Both the position numbers and the translations under genes were made by a program. Below are positions 1 through 12,191 of a stretch of DNA of 64,000 nt, piece by piece. Numbering within the stretch: position 1 is the stretch's first letter; each line of letters opens with the position of its first letter. Under the pieces are notes generated by a model, which saw nothing but the letters and a program-made list of their open reading frames with translations, was not told the origin of the DNA and ran no database searches. Source of the DNA: Erpobdella octoculata (Eukaryota; Annelida; Clitellata; Hirudinida; Erpobdellidae); contig OZ022241.1 of assembly GCA_963978895.1 (NCBI GenBank), positions 42,123,344 through 42,187,343 of the forward strand, given 5' to 3'.

Positions 1-230
1 GACGACACGACTCTCAACAATTTCGAGCAAATTTTCAACATCCCCGACGACTTTTTCAACAGTCCGACGATAAACTCAACGTAATTTTTTCAACATCTCA
101 ACTTTCTCGAAGTTTCGTTGTTTCCGACAACAACAGACCAACAAGAAATCATTCCGATTTGTGTCGTTTGCCATCAACAAAATTAGTTCATGACAGCAAC
201 AAAAACAACAAAAATAACAAAAACAACAAC

Positions 231-1252
231 ATGGAATATTTTAATGATATTTCGACAACTAAGAAATTGAGACATTTTTTCCAGTCGTCTGGAATCTCCC
301 GCCGAACAAAACAGGACAGGACAAACAAGGTGCGTAATCAGAATTCCAACAACATTAGCCCCTAATGATGATGATCATGATGATCATGATTATGATGATA
401 ATGACGGTGGTGGTGGTGATTATGATGGTTATAATATTCCTGCTTATGACTTGAAGAAGACAAATTTCCGTAAACCTTCATTCCTTCCATCACCGCTAAA
501 CACGTTAAGCAGCAAGGTAAACAACGTTCGGCAGCAGCGCAACTACTTCATCGACAACAAAAACAGTCGTGAACAACGAGACAACAACAACAAACAACTA
601 CTACGTTCGACGCTCATTCCACTCTCGCTGCTTCAATCTTCTCAACCAACTGCTTGCAACGAAAACAACAACAACGCTATAAAACAACGAACAGAAAGGA
701 GGAACAACAATTCTCAGAAGGTTTTCAGCAATGAAATTTTATTGAAATCTTCATTTACTGATCGTACAAAATGTATCCTTCCTCTTCGAAAGGTACAGAA
801 GCCGATAGCGACAGGCTTTAAACTACCCACGGAAAAAGAGATAACGACGATTTTACCAAACCGTTTAAATTCTCATAATCTACAGTTACCACAACCACCA
901 CCACCACCAGCGTCATCGTCGCCGTCTTCTCCTTCAACTCAAATCTCAGAAACAATCACCGATTCTCAGGGGTTTGACGGAAAATGCGAACGTAAAAATT
1001 TAGGCGAGCTTCCGTTTTTTTAAAACTCGCAAAGAAAATGGGAACGAAAAAGAAGAAGATGGAGATGATGATGATGATGATGAGGAGGAGGAAGCGAAAA
1101 TGAAGGTTGAAAGAATTTTGACATGGCTCGAAGAAATTGATAATGAAAATATAATCGTCGGAAGAATTGAAAGTCCGAAAATCATTGAACAAGATGCACT
1201 TCAAAAAGACACCGCCATACATGTTGTGTATACTGGAGACATTTCGTATTAA
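231..1252 (+). CDS. Hypothetical gene, proline- and asparagine-rich, with a structured C-terminus
   Basis: Not recognised. The first coding exon is probably 231-329, beginning MEYFNDISTTKK and ending at a GTGCGT donor. A second exon can start at 457 in phase. The frame from 457 is rich in Asn, Gln, Ser and Pro, with a poly-Pro run near 895-910, and stops at 1021-1023. A different frame downstream, 1003-1252, encodes an acidic Asp/Glu run and then a well-formed tail (KVERILTWLEEI ... DTAIHVVYTGDISY) that looks coding. The two frames can be joined by an intron from the GTACAG donor near 796 to the TTTAG acceptor at 998-1002, both phase 0, or by a one-base slip in the T7 run at 1015-1021. Positions 1-230 look like a 5' leader rich in CAACAA. 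Product and exact structure are uncertain. Confidence 0.4.
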
Positions 1253-1375
1253 ACTAAACGTCATTATGTTAATTTTTTAATACGCATAATTATTTATCTT
1301 TTCTTGTATGAACACATATAGGTGTATATTATTCTTTTTTGATAAATCTGTTGCATTAAAACTAGCGAACTAACG

Positions 1376-1495
1376 ATTGAACGAACGAACGAACGAACGA
1401 ACGAACGAACAACAACGAATGAATGAATGAATGAAGGAACGAACGAACGTACCAAAGAACCAATGAACGAACGAACGAACGAATGAATGAATGAT
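1376..1495. repeat. (GAAC/GAAT)n microsatellite
   Basis: Imperfect four-base repeat of GAAC and GAAT units between the hypothetical gene and ANKLE2. The rest of 1253-2156 is AT-rich; apart from the Helitron end listed next I see nothing in it. Confidence 0.9.
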
Positions 1496-1564
1496 CGACT
1501 AGCGATAAATTAATGAATGGCATTTAATGGTCAAGTGCATACATCATTAAAAAAAAATTACAAC

Positions 1565-1716
1565 TTAAGAGCGAGCGAGGAAGAGAGAAGCAAGAGAGCG
1601 AGAATAAGCAAGAGAGCGAGCGGGAGAGGGAAAGCCAGCGGGGAACGTAATGGAGCGAGAGAGAAAAACGATAGAAACCCCTCTAAAAACCCCGGCAACG
1701 TCGGGTAATCCGCTAG
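1565..1716 (+). mobile_element. Helitron 3' end fragment
   Basis: Purine-rich tract of GAGCGAG-type repeats followed by CCCCGGCAACGTCGGG, a short hairpin, and then CTAG before a T. This matches the 3' ends of the better-preserved copies at 18293-18626, 37281-37849 and 47021-47429. No clear 5' end is visible, so this copy is truncated. Confidence 0.65.
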
Positions 1717-2156
1717 TTTTTTTTTACATTTCATTCAAAGAACCATTATATTTTTTAATAGCAATAGAAAACGGCACATTTGTTATTTTAATTACGTAAT
1801 TAACAAGTTATTATTACATTTAAAAAAAATAAATTTATTTTTCCAACTGTAAATAATATGCAGAAAAAAGAAAACTGAAATTTTAAGCTAAAAATAAATT
1901 AACAAGATTTTTGTTTTTGAGTCCATAATTGAAAACATTCGGCAACTTCGAATGAAAAGTTGTTGACATTTTATAATCTAAAAAGTGTATACGCCATCAA
2001 AATAACACGATTTTTTATAAAGAGCTCGTTTTATCTTTAGTTGATCGGTTTTAAGCGAATTAACTTATCGGTGGTTTATGTTTTCCGACAAGACTGACAA
2101 AATTTTTGTATTTAGTAAATTTTAGTGTTTAGTTAAATATTTCTATATAAAAAAAC

Positions 2157-5100
2157 ATGGGCAGCAATATCCTTACAGACGAGGAAGCTGTGAATGCCTA
2201 CGTATCAAATCTGAAAAAACGAAGAGTTATCAGAAGCATTGAAAAGTTACTCATTCAAGCCTGGTCCTATCACTCGTACGACCAGAACTTTATACGAGAA
2301 ACGATTGAAAAAAATTCTCAGTGCACAAATTCCGAAAGACGAAACAACTACTACAACTGTTGAAACTACAGAGATTGATAACAACAGTCAACAACAAGCT
2401 ACAGAAATACACAACAATGTTCAACATCAAACAGATAATACCGTCAAAACCGATTGTAATCACAAACAAGTTGACAGTTCTTTGAAATAGAGTCTGCTGG
2501 AAACGGTTCTAAAGACGAGAAAAACATAATTAATCAGACTACTGAAAACAAAAATGCAATCAATAAAAGTAAATGTGGGTCCATCCAATAATGAGAAACA
2601 ATATTTCGTTGTACAGGTTCCTAACAAAAGTTAGTTTTGAGTTTCATAATGGAATGTTAAGCTATTTAAACATAAGATGACTTTATAGTTGATGTCCCCT
2701 CTAAATTACCTTGTTTATATCATAATATAAATTTAGATAAATTACATTTGAAATATTGGTATTTAATTATTTATACCAATATTATAAATCTAACTTTAAC
2801 TTTAGTGTATCTAAGTGTTTAATTTCAATTAGAAACCTCATGTTAGAAATTTATTTCAGAACCTTATATATTTGAATCCAAAGAAGAAGCTTTGAAAACC
2901 TGGAAAAGTTTGCCACATTCAAGATTCAAATCGTGCTCCGATCTCGAAAGCGCAAATGATTTCGGACAAAAAAGCACCTACGAAGGTCTCGCGTTCACTA
3001 AAATAAGAACTGAAAAGGTTCAGAACACGGAATCATTATTATTTGATTTAAAATCTTTTAAAGAAATTTATTTTTACTTAATGTTTAGTTGGAAAATAAT
3101 TTTATTTGATTGTAAATATCAACTTGTACATAATTTCGGATGACTGTATGTATGCTTGTTTGAACTATGTGTAACGCTGTTAGGTGGTGCTGCAATTACA
3201 AAACAATAATTAAAGAAGTTTTATTCGATTATTTCATGTATTGGGAATTTAAAATTTAGTATAAAAAGAGTATACATTTAAAATTTAGTATAAAAAGAGT
3301 ATACATTTAAAATTTAGTATTAAAAGAGTATACATTTAAAATTTAGTATTAAAAGAGTATACATTTAAAATTTAGTATAAAAAAAAGTATACATTTAAAA
3401 TTTAGTATAAAAAAAATATACATTTAAAATTTAGTATAAAAAGATTATACATTTAAAATTTAGTATTAAAAGAGTGTATAAAAGTATAAATTAAAAATAT
3501 AATTTAAAAAGAGTGTATAAAATATAATTTAATTTGACTAAATATTTGAATTCAGGTAGCAGCAGATCAAGCAAGCAACGTTGAGAACACGACAGCGAAT
3601 ACATCATCGAGAGAATCTCTTCCGTTTGGTTCCGTGAAATTTGCCGAACTCTGCGCTTTCCGGGTGGCTCTCGAGAAAGGAAACGTGGAAACCGTGAAGA
3701 AACTTGTGTGGTCTAATCCACGTTATCTTATCGGAAGTGGAGACAATCCGACTGTATTGCAGGTTTGTTTGCTTATGTAAATCTAATTGAAATTTACAAC
3801 AACTAGTTCTGCTATTCAATTTTAAGATAACTTGTTGCCTAGAGTCAGGCATTTAGAGAGAATAACATTTTGATTTTGGGCATTTGGTTGAAATAGCACA
3901 TTTGTTATTAAAACATGACTGTGAAGCTTAAACCAACGAGCTGATTGCAAAAATCATGTTTAAAAAAGAGTTTAGAATCATTTTAGAATTTGCTCAACTA
4001 TGATTTGGAGTTTATAATTTTAAATTATTTGCAATTTTCAACACATGTTCTTGAACATCCATTAAATTTTCAACACGTGTTCTTGAGTATCCATTAAATT
4101 TTCAACACGTGTTTTTGATCATCCATTAAATTTTCAACACGTGTTCTTGAACATCCATTAAATTTTCAACTTACTGAAAACATTTTCCATGTTGAACCTC
4201 AATCCTTAATCCTCATCAATCAAATTTGTTTTGGAGCGAGTATTTAAATCGATGCCATTCCAGCAGCCTCCCTTCTGTCCCCATCTACAGCATGATTGGG
4301 AGGGTGTACAAATGCAAGAGAAACAAAAGTGTGATCTTTGACATAAAAGTTATTTTATTGTTAATAAATTTATTTTATTTGTATTCATCAATTCATCAAT
4401 AAAGACGGAATTAATTCATATAAAGACGGAATTGATTCATATAAAGACGGAATTAATTCATATAAAGTTGGAATTAATTCATTTTTTAGGAAGGATGTCG
4501 TTACAATGCACTTCACGTGTGCTGCAAGAGCAACCAATTAGAAACGTGCCGAGTTGTCATAGAAACGATAAACAATCCGGATTTTTACTCCTTGCTGTAC
4601 ACGGATGAAATGCCCGAAAACAGAATGATGAGATTGGATTTTGTGGTTGACCTATATCTCAACAATAGAGAAAAGGGGGTATGTTGAGAAATAATTTTTT
4701 AAGTTTTCAACGAAATTTTTAAATATTTTAAACGATTAAATGTAACATTTAAGAAAAAAACAAATAAATTAAAATTTTTTAGAATTACGAAACTCCTTTG
4801 CACCTGGCATCGAAGTTCGGCCACATAAAACTGGTGGAATTTCTTCTCTCGCAACCTCAAATTAAAAAAGATCTAAAAAATGAACCAGGATTAACAGCTA
4901 TGGAGGTAATAATATTGATTAATTTTAATATTATGTAACTGGGTCATTCATGTTTCATAGCTTGTGTGTTAACTATATGCATCCAGGTTGCATGTTCTAG
5001 GGTTGCCAAACCATCAAAAGAGCTGAAACAGAAAATACTCAGTGCATTTGAGGGTCAGTTTAGTTTTTCAGTACATAATATAGTATTTATATAAAATATT

Positions 5101-8100
5101 TAATGTAGTTTAATAAAAAAATACAATATCCTATAATTAAAAGATCAATTTCTATTATCATATTTTAGATCAATAATTTCTATTATCATATTTTAGATCA
5201 ATAATTTCTATTATCATATTTTAGATCAATAATTTCTATTATCATATTTTAGATCAATAATTTCTATTATAATATTTATAATATATTTCAGATCAATATT
5301 ATGTCTTCGTTTTGAGATCGGAAGACAATTCCGAACCGCCTCAAATCAGCCGTCCTTTTTGTCCGTCTCTAGATAAAAATTTACGAGGACCGATTGTACC
5401 GTATCTCGACCAATCGCCTCGTTCGTACAGGGGTCTGTTTGACTCTCCGTCGAATCAGGTCACGTCTGTCGATTTGATGAACGTCAATGCTCGACCTCAG
5501 CCGCCGTCTTTTTCAGTTCTTCCGAGTTCAAATTTGAGTCTGGCATTCAGTTGCAAAAATCCTGAAGCGTCTGTTGATGATTACGTACCAAATGGCAAAA
5601 ACATCTCTTCTTCATCGTTGAGCCAAACGGAATCTAGTTCCATAAAATCATCCTTGAATGACAAATCAGATTTACCGATTTCCTGCGTGAAAACAAGCAC
5701 CTGTTCTAAGGATGCACTTCGAAACAGTTGTTCCGATTCAAAACTGTTTCCGAGGTCTGTCGATTCTAAAATAGAAAGCGCTGGCTCCGGGGTTACGACC
5801 GGTTCTAAATTCATACCTATAAAGCGTTTGTTTTGTTCTAATAACGAATCAAAAAGCGAAGTTTCATTTGAAGGCGTCGAAAGATCCGTCGTCAATTCTC
5901 AGATGCTGTCAGTCATCGAAGAATTTGTGTCGGTAGCTGACGAGTCGAATCAGAAAATCTTGGACGCTTCGAAAAAAACTTGTTCTGTTAGATCAGTTGA
6001 TTCGTTAAGCAGCATTCCAGATACAAAATCAGAAGATTTCAAAGCTCCTTCTTCGACCTCCACGGTCCGTACCCCTCTGAAATCTTGGTCCTACGGGGAA
6101 CCGGCCACTCCCGTGAGTGGAAGCAGCAAAAAAGTTCCCATTGTTTGTAAAACGCCAAAGAATAAACAACTGATCTTGTTGACAACGACACCTGCTGGAC
6201 TTGAACAAAACCAACCTTCTTGTGTTAAAAATGACGATCAATCAAATTTTAAGTTGAACGTCGAGAGAAAAAGTGACCAAGATGCTGCTGCAGGGTCGGA
6301 TCTTTCTGCTAAAACTAATACACCTCGTTCTCGTTGGGAAAAGCTCATCGACATTCCTGTTTTCTCGGCAACCGATTCTCCGAGGAGGATCAGAGCAATA
6401 GCCGGTCCAATGCCAAAGCAGAAGGTGGGTTGTTTATAGTAATATGACAGAAGATGGGTTGTTTATAATAATAATATGGATAATTTATATAGCGCAGTAT
6501 AATGGAATAGTCATCACAAGAGCGCTGTAAGTTATAAGTTTATAAGTTTGTAGTTATAGGACAGAAGGTGGGTTGTTTGTAAGTTTGTAGTAATAGGACA
6601 GAAGGTGGGTTGTTTATAAGTTTGGTGTAATATAACAGAAGGTGGGTTGTTTATAAGTTTGGTGTAATATGACAGAAGGTGGGTTGTTTATAAGTTTGTA
6701 GTAATAGGACAGAAGGTGGGTTGTTTGTAAGTTTGTAGTAATAGGACAGAAGGTGGGTTGTTTATAAGTTTGTAGTAATATGAGTGATTTTGAAAAGTTT
6801 TTAAATTAACTTTTAAATTTTTCTTTCAGTCCGAGTTTTTTAGGAGAAGAGTTCTGCTGACTCAGGCAACTCCCGAAGAAAAGAATTCGTTTAGTCGTAT
6901 CAGGAGAACCGACAGTAACAAAGGATTGGAAAGAGTGTGCAGGTTGGAAAATTAACAAAATTTATTTCTACGGGCGGTAAAACGAAATTAATCACACATC
7001 TAATCAACCATTGTCATTGAGATGAATAGGAGGTTAATACTGAATACTGTATGAGTCTGTTATGCTGTGCCTTGCTTTTTAGATAAAATTCTATTATATT
7101 ATTTTATTATTGCATCATAGAAACATGTAAATTATAATTATTATTATTATTATTATTGAATTCTATTATATTAATTTTATTATTGCATCATAGAAACATA
7201 GCAACTGAGATGAACGTTTCATGGAGCGAATACTGGGAATTTCTTGACTGTGAAGTAGATCTGACATCAAAGGATGGCCTTGAACTATTAGAAGGCCATC
7301 TTAAAGACACCATGGATTTCAGCATTTCCATTTGTGAACAACAACCAATCAAACAAGTTCCTGAAGTTACTGCAGATAAATTGAAAGAAGATGAAGAAAG
7401 AAAAGAATTTGAAACTTTGTTGTGTTCTGCATTCAGCAAGTTGACAGTGAAGTCTCCGACTTCTGGGATCCCTTCCACTGTAGCGGAGTCATCCAGGTTC
7501 GTTTCGGATGAGAACATGGAAAACATTTCCATTGTTTTTTTAGTGGAATTTTATTTAAAAATTTTTATTTGTTTTTTTTTTTATTCAAAAACAGACCACG
7601 AGAGAATGGTGATTTTACGAAAAATGAAACTTTTGTGATGAGTGGTGAGGATCACTCAAATAATGGAACGGTTGAAAGTAAAGAAGAAAAAGAGGAAAAT
7701 GGTTCAGTTGGACCAATTGAAAGTAAAAAAGAATCTTCGGCTGAGAAAGTTGGTTCAGTTGGTCCAGTTGAAAGCAAAGGAAATCTTTCTAATGGAAATG
7801 TTGAAAGTAGAAATGGAAATGTTGAAAGTAGAAATGAAAGTGTTGAAAGTAGAAATGAAAGTGACAAGAATTCTTCAGATGAAGGTGAAAAATTATATTT
7901 TTAATGATGAACATTTCATTCATCTATCCAACTTTTATGCTGCCATCTTTAAATGACTACGAACATGCTAGTTCTGGTCCAATTTGTTCCGTGAGTTGTG
8001 TTTTGATGATGGCAGATTCATTCTACGAGGCGATTTAATATTAATGATTTTGTTGCAAATTTATTAAAATGCTCCTACAATGTGTTATCCTTAATTTGCA

Positions 8101-9485
8101 GACCGGTAAATTCTAAATTAATGTAGTGATTAATTCCTAAATTTGTAATAGAGTTTCATATATGAGATACTTATTTCACAGATCAAAGATCCTCGTGTAG
8201 TGATGAAAATCGGGATAGAGGAGAAGAAAGTGAGGACAGTGAAGAAGAGAAAGAAGTGTTCCTCACGCCAGAAGAAAGCGATAAGTTCAGTAACCCTCAG
8301 AGCAAGTTGCAAGATGTTGAGGAATTTTTTGAGCTCAATTCAAGGAGAAATCTTGGAATGTTTATTCACGGGTGAGTCATGATGATGATGATGATGGTGG
8401 TGACAAGATACAAAAATTTATTTATTTGTTAACATTATGTGTTATAAAAACTCACAATCCATAAGCGATTGAATCTTCTATCGGCAGAGACCTACCGACG
8501 AGAACCGATGCAGACGTATTCAGAGCCCTTGAAAGTATGGAAGACCTTCTTAGGGCATATCCCCTCATTTTTAATTGGTTCACCCTTGTCAGATCTTATA
8601 CGGAATTAGAAAGATCTCGGTTTGTTCATTTTTTTTTATTAGTATAAACTGCTTAAAAAAATTTAACTATTTTACGAATGGACCAATCGACGTTGTATTT
8701 CCAATCAAATTTGGTGGGCTTATTTTTAGGTCATTTTGTATTCGCATTTTTGCCAAATTTTTAACTTAATCTTATAAATGTACTACTCAAATTTGTAACT
8801 TAATCTTATAAATGTACTACTCAAAATTGTACTTAATCTTATGAATGTACTACTCAAAATTGTACTTAAAGACTGTAGCTACTCCACATAGACAAATTGT
8901 AATTAATGCAAATATTTTTAATATAAACGTTAATACTAATTTGTCATTAAAATATATCTCATTGTTACAGAACATGATGACTGCATTTATGTTAGTTGTA
9001 TTAAGGATTTTTCATGTAGAAATCATGAAGTGTCGGGCCGGAATGAGACAGGTGAAGAAGTCGGGTAAATGGCCATGCAGTGTATGCAGAAAAGGTGTTG
9101 GCTCCAACTCTATTTGTTGCGTGGATTGTAAGAGTTGGGTCCATAAAAGGTGCAGTGGCATTTTGGGTAGTTTGAAAGATCTTGTTGGCTTCCGTTGTAA
9201 GAGTTGTGTAGTTGGAAGGTTCACAAAATAATTAAAAAGCATCACCATAAATGACCATACCTGATATGATAGCACCTGTTCATGATATCACACCTGACAT
9301 AATAGCACCTGTGACTTCATACCTGATATATTGTCAACATTATTTTCAACAGGTGGTCTGAAGTGACGTCGCTGAACCACTGTTTGTCAACTCCTCGTCT
9401 GTCCGATAGAAATCTCTTCTCCGGTGATTGCGAAACTTCTTACGACTCACCGAGTGTTGTCAGAAACCTCAAACATTTCTTTTGA
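2157..9485 (+). CDS. ANKLE2: ANKLE2-like LEM and ankyrin-repeat protein
   Basis: In animals ANKLE2 is a nuclear envelope/ER protein that helps PP2A dephosphorylate BAF during nuclear reassembly. Exons: 2157-2455, 2570-2629, 2860-3017, 3556-3762, 4490-4678, 4783-4905, 4987-5053, 5292-6424, 6830-6942, 7194-7496, 7595-7884, 8182-8371, 8488-8619, 9353-9485; about 1131 aa. The LEM core ([18 protein letters not shown]) lies in exon 1, and the family signature [15 protein letters not shown] ends exon 4. Two ankyrin repeats follow ([32 protein letters not shown]), then a long Ser-rich linker and a [16 protein letters not shown] block as in vertebrate ANKLE2. Exon 1 carries one extra base in the A6 run at 2214-2219, which breaks the LEM frame; all other junctions keep phase. 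The N-terminal membrane segment of human ANKLE2 is not seen. The family call is strong; exons 1-2 are less certain. Confidence 0.9.
3247..3480. repeat. Tandem repeat, about 30-bp unit, ANKLE2 intron
   Basis: About eight copies of an AT-rich unit containing TTTAAAATTTAGTATAAAA and GTATACA, in the intron before the exon at 3556. Confidence 0.85.
4034..4165. repeat. Tandem repeat, about 33-bp unit, ANKLE2 intron
   Basis: Four copies of a unit containing TTTTCAACACGTGTTCTTGA and CATCCATTAAA. Each copy carries a CACGTG-like palindrome. It lies in the intron before the exon at 4490. A second short tandem, four copies of ATAAAGACGGAATTAATTCAT, follows at about 4400-4485. Confidence 0.8.
5140..5275. 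repeat. Tandem repeat, 28-bp unit, ANKLE2 intron
   Basis: About five near-identical copies of a unit with ATCAATAATTTCTATTATC and ATATTTTAG. Each unit ends in TTTTAG, resembling a 3' splice acceptor, just upstream of the true acceptor at 5290-5291. Confidence 0.85.
6425..6785. repeat. Tandem repeat containing copies of the exon 8 splice donor
   Basis: The exon-intron junction CAGAAG|GTGGGTTGTTT at 6424/6425 recurs as one degenerate copy near 6452 and six exact copies between about 6562 and 6770. The unit is about 37 bp, with spacers such as ATAAGTTTGTAGTAATAGGA. The intron therefore carries several strong decoy donors identical to the true one. Confidence 0.85.
9041..9231 (+). pseudogene. 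LINE fragment: solitary Cys-rich zinc motif
   Basis: An open frame in the last ANKLE2 intron encodes [16 protein letters not shown] and then WVHKRCSGI and FRCKSC. This Cys/His arrangement is familiar from the C-terminal tail of non-LTR retrotransposon polyproteins (jockey/CR1-type elements). Nothing upstream looks like a reverse transcriptase, so this is a short 3' remnant. The AT-rich sequence just before it has three or four copies of a CTTAATCTTATAAATGTACTACT unit (8765-8865). Confidence 0.65.
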
Positions 9486-9707
9486 TATTTGATTGCATGA
9501 CGTTTTTTTTTGTTTTTAATTTTAACTTGTTTTACTATTTTAACAAATGAAACATCGCTTTATTGTAAATTTGTTTTAGCTTTTGGCAGATAAATTTCGT
9601 ATTTACGGTAGTTATATTGCTGGTTTTAGTTATTAAAATTATTACTGAAAAATAATAACGAATTGATATTGCTTTTTCTGTCTTTTTACTTGTGGTAACA
9701 AAACATA

Positions 9708-12191
9708 TCAAATAATCAGTGATGAAATATTTGCAAGAGAAGAAATATTGAATTGAGGTTTCAATTCTTTACTTTCGCATTTGCTTACATCTTCGAGCGA
9801 TGAGGAGCCAGTCAAAACCAGCAGTGATCTCATCCCACATTTGTTAGCAAAGGCAATGTCAGTGTCAAGTCTATAAAGAAAATGAGAAAAAAAAGAAATT
9901 TAATAAATAATGATAATAGTATCTATTTTATCATAAGTGTTAAAAAATATCTTTACATCTAACCTATCCCCGACCATAAGAGTTTTACTGGGTTCCACTC
10001 CGAACAGTTCCTTCACGACATCGAACATGACAGCGCTCGGCTTTCCGCAGACGACGTCAGCAGTTCTTTGACTTGCCGTTTCCACCATGGTGACACACGA
10101 ACCAGCCCCTGCTCATTAAAAACACCTCAAATTATTTAATTAATCTTATTTTTATCATTTAGTTTTCAAATTTTATTTATTGGTGTTAATTAATTTGTTT
10201 TAATTAATTTGTTAATTAATTTATGCTAATTATTATTAGTGCTAATTAGTGTTAATTAATTTGTTATAATTAATTAATTTATGCTAATTATTATTAGTGC
10301 TAATTATTGTTAATTAATTTGTTATAATTAATTAATGCTAATTAGTATTAGTGCTAATTAGTGTTAATTGATTTGTTATAATTAATTAATTTATGCTAAT
10401 TATTATTAGTGCTAATTAACGTTAATTAATTTGTGCTAACCAACCTGGAAGAAAAATACCGCCAGAAACTGGAAGTGTGGGATCGAGGTTTGTGGCCACA
10501 AAAAGGCAATCGGATCTCGAAAGATATCTTGCGGCTTGAGCAGCTTTTAAATAAGTCAAACTCTCGTCAACACCGACAACAACGCAGCCAACCTAATATT
10601 CGTTTAGCAAATTTGTAATTACGATTTATAGGTGATTATAATTTTTTTCATCAATTAAATGAAATCAATCACTTTTGGATCCGGGATGTAATTGGTCGCT
10701 TTCTGCATCCCTCCTTCACCTGGAGGAGATAACTGTTGAATTGTAAATTGAATTACTGTTGAATTGTAAATTGAATTACTGTTGGATTGTAAATTGAACT
10801 ACTGTTGAGTTGTAAATTTATTTTAGCAAATAAAATCAATTCATTGCTGGACTCAAAATTGGCAACAATAATTTATAAATATTTATGTGACATTTCTGCT
10901 ACAACGTTTAGTTGAATGCACGTTTTCAATAATATAAACTAATCTGCCAAATAATATTTAAAAGTAAATAATATCTATGTTTACCTCATTACTGATGACT
11001 GATAAACCAGCAGCTTTTAATTCCGTGACCAAGTTTTCAGATCCGATACAATAAATTTTTTCACCTTTCAATTTGTTTTTCAGGTAAAGAGATGCAACAA
11101 ATCCAGAAGTTATAATTTCTTCCTGTTACAAGAAAACAACTTGATTATGTGTTTATAATAAATTTATATTTTTTAATTTCAATTGATCACAAACCTCTAC
11201 GACGGGAAACCCAAGCGAAAGACATTTTTCTTCAAATTGCTTTCTTGTTTTTGAACTGTTATTTGTGACATAAAATATTCTTTTCCCCTTTGTAAATATA
11301 TATATATATGTATATATAAATAATTAAAATTCAAAATGTAATATTAAAAAATAAATAAAATCAATTAGCAACATAAAATAAATATATGAGTAATAAAAAA
11401 CAATTTTTTATATTTAAAAATGTAGATCTATGTTCTCCCATAAAATTGCTTGGCCACCTTTTCAAAACTGTAACAACAGATTTCATTTTATATACTACAA
11501 ATTAAAATAATTTATTCATAACTGAAAATGTCATACAAAATGTGAATTATGATTAAGTACCAACGAAACTAACTAGTAACTTCAACAAATGAACTGCTTC
11601 TGGTGCGCCTTTAATCACTTCATTTCCTCGGTATAAGACACCTTTAAAATAATTAAATCTGAATAAAATATTCACTGCTTAGTTATTTCTATCAAGAATG
11701 AGTGATATTAAACCTCCCAATTATATCTAGCACAGCAATTAAAATTTTATTTGAAGTTAATACCACGATTGTTTGAGGTAGGCTGACAGAGTTATAGCAA
11801 TCTCTAGTAAAGCAGTAAAAACTTTAGCTATATAGAGGACTACTGACTACTGCTGCAGAAAATTAAAATGTAATGGTTAGATGTTAAGCTAAGTCTCTCT
11901 TCTAAAGATCCCATGATCTTAAGAATCTTTTAAATCTTATATAATTTTTTTACTATATATTTGGCTAAGGAAAAACATGTGTGTTGCCATACTCTGTACT
12001 GTTGTATGTTGTGTAGCTGTAAGTCAAGTTATTAACTATTTCAAAAAAAAATTCAAAAATAATAATCATAAATGATTATAAAAAAAAACAAACCATCACA
12101 ATCAAACAATATCGTATCAATATCGTCTAGTAACCCTTTGCAATTTTCTTTATTGAGAGTAGTACACAGATCTGCTGACGAATTCAGATAA
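9708..12191 (-). CDS. PGP: HAD-family phosphoglycolate/pyridoxal phosphatase
   Basis: Predicted cytosolic phosphatase of small phosphorylated metabolites (PGP/PDXP family, C2-capped HAD). Exons in coding order: 12094-12191, 11574-11641, 11195-11287, 10993-11122, 10673-10719, 10445-10592, 9964-10108, 9708-9870. All HAD motifs are present: motif I TILFDCDGVLYRG with both Asp, motif II YVTNNSSKTR, motif III CGKPSAVMFD with the Lys, motif IV MVGDRLDTDIAFAN. The internal block VGCVVVGVDE is typical of the family. The C-terminus (SSLANISSLII) replaces the usual family tail. The frame is open only from about 12191, where an ACAAG acceptor suggests a short upstream exon with the ATG that I cannot place. 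PGP and PDXP cannot be told apart here with certainty. Its 3' end converges on ANKLE2, with 222 bp between the stops. Confidence 0.88.
10150..10440. repeat. AT-rich tandem repeat, about 60-bp unit, PGP intron
   Basis: Four to five imperfect copies built from TTAATTAATTTGTTATAATTA and TGCTAATTATTATTAGTGCTAA, between the exons at 9964-10108 and 10445-10592. Confidence 0.8.

Noticed and set aside
1003..1030. T7 homopolymer frameshift in the first hypothetical gene
   Set aside because: A phase-0 GT-AG intron ending at the TTTAG at 998-1002 also restores the frame, so a frameshift is not required.
2470..2569. Two in-frame stops downstream of the ANKLE2 LEM domain
   Set aside because: A 114-nt intron (GTAATC at 2456 to AAAAG at 2569) removes them and keeps phase; no pseudogene call is needed.
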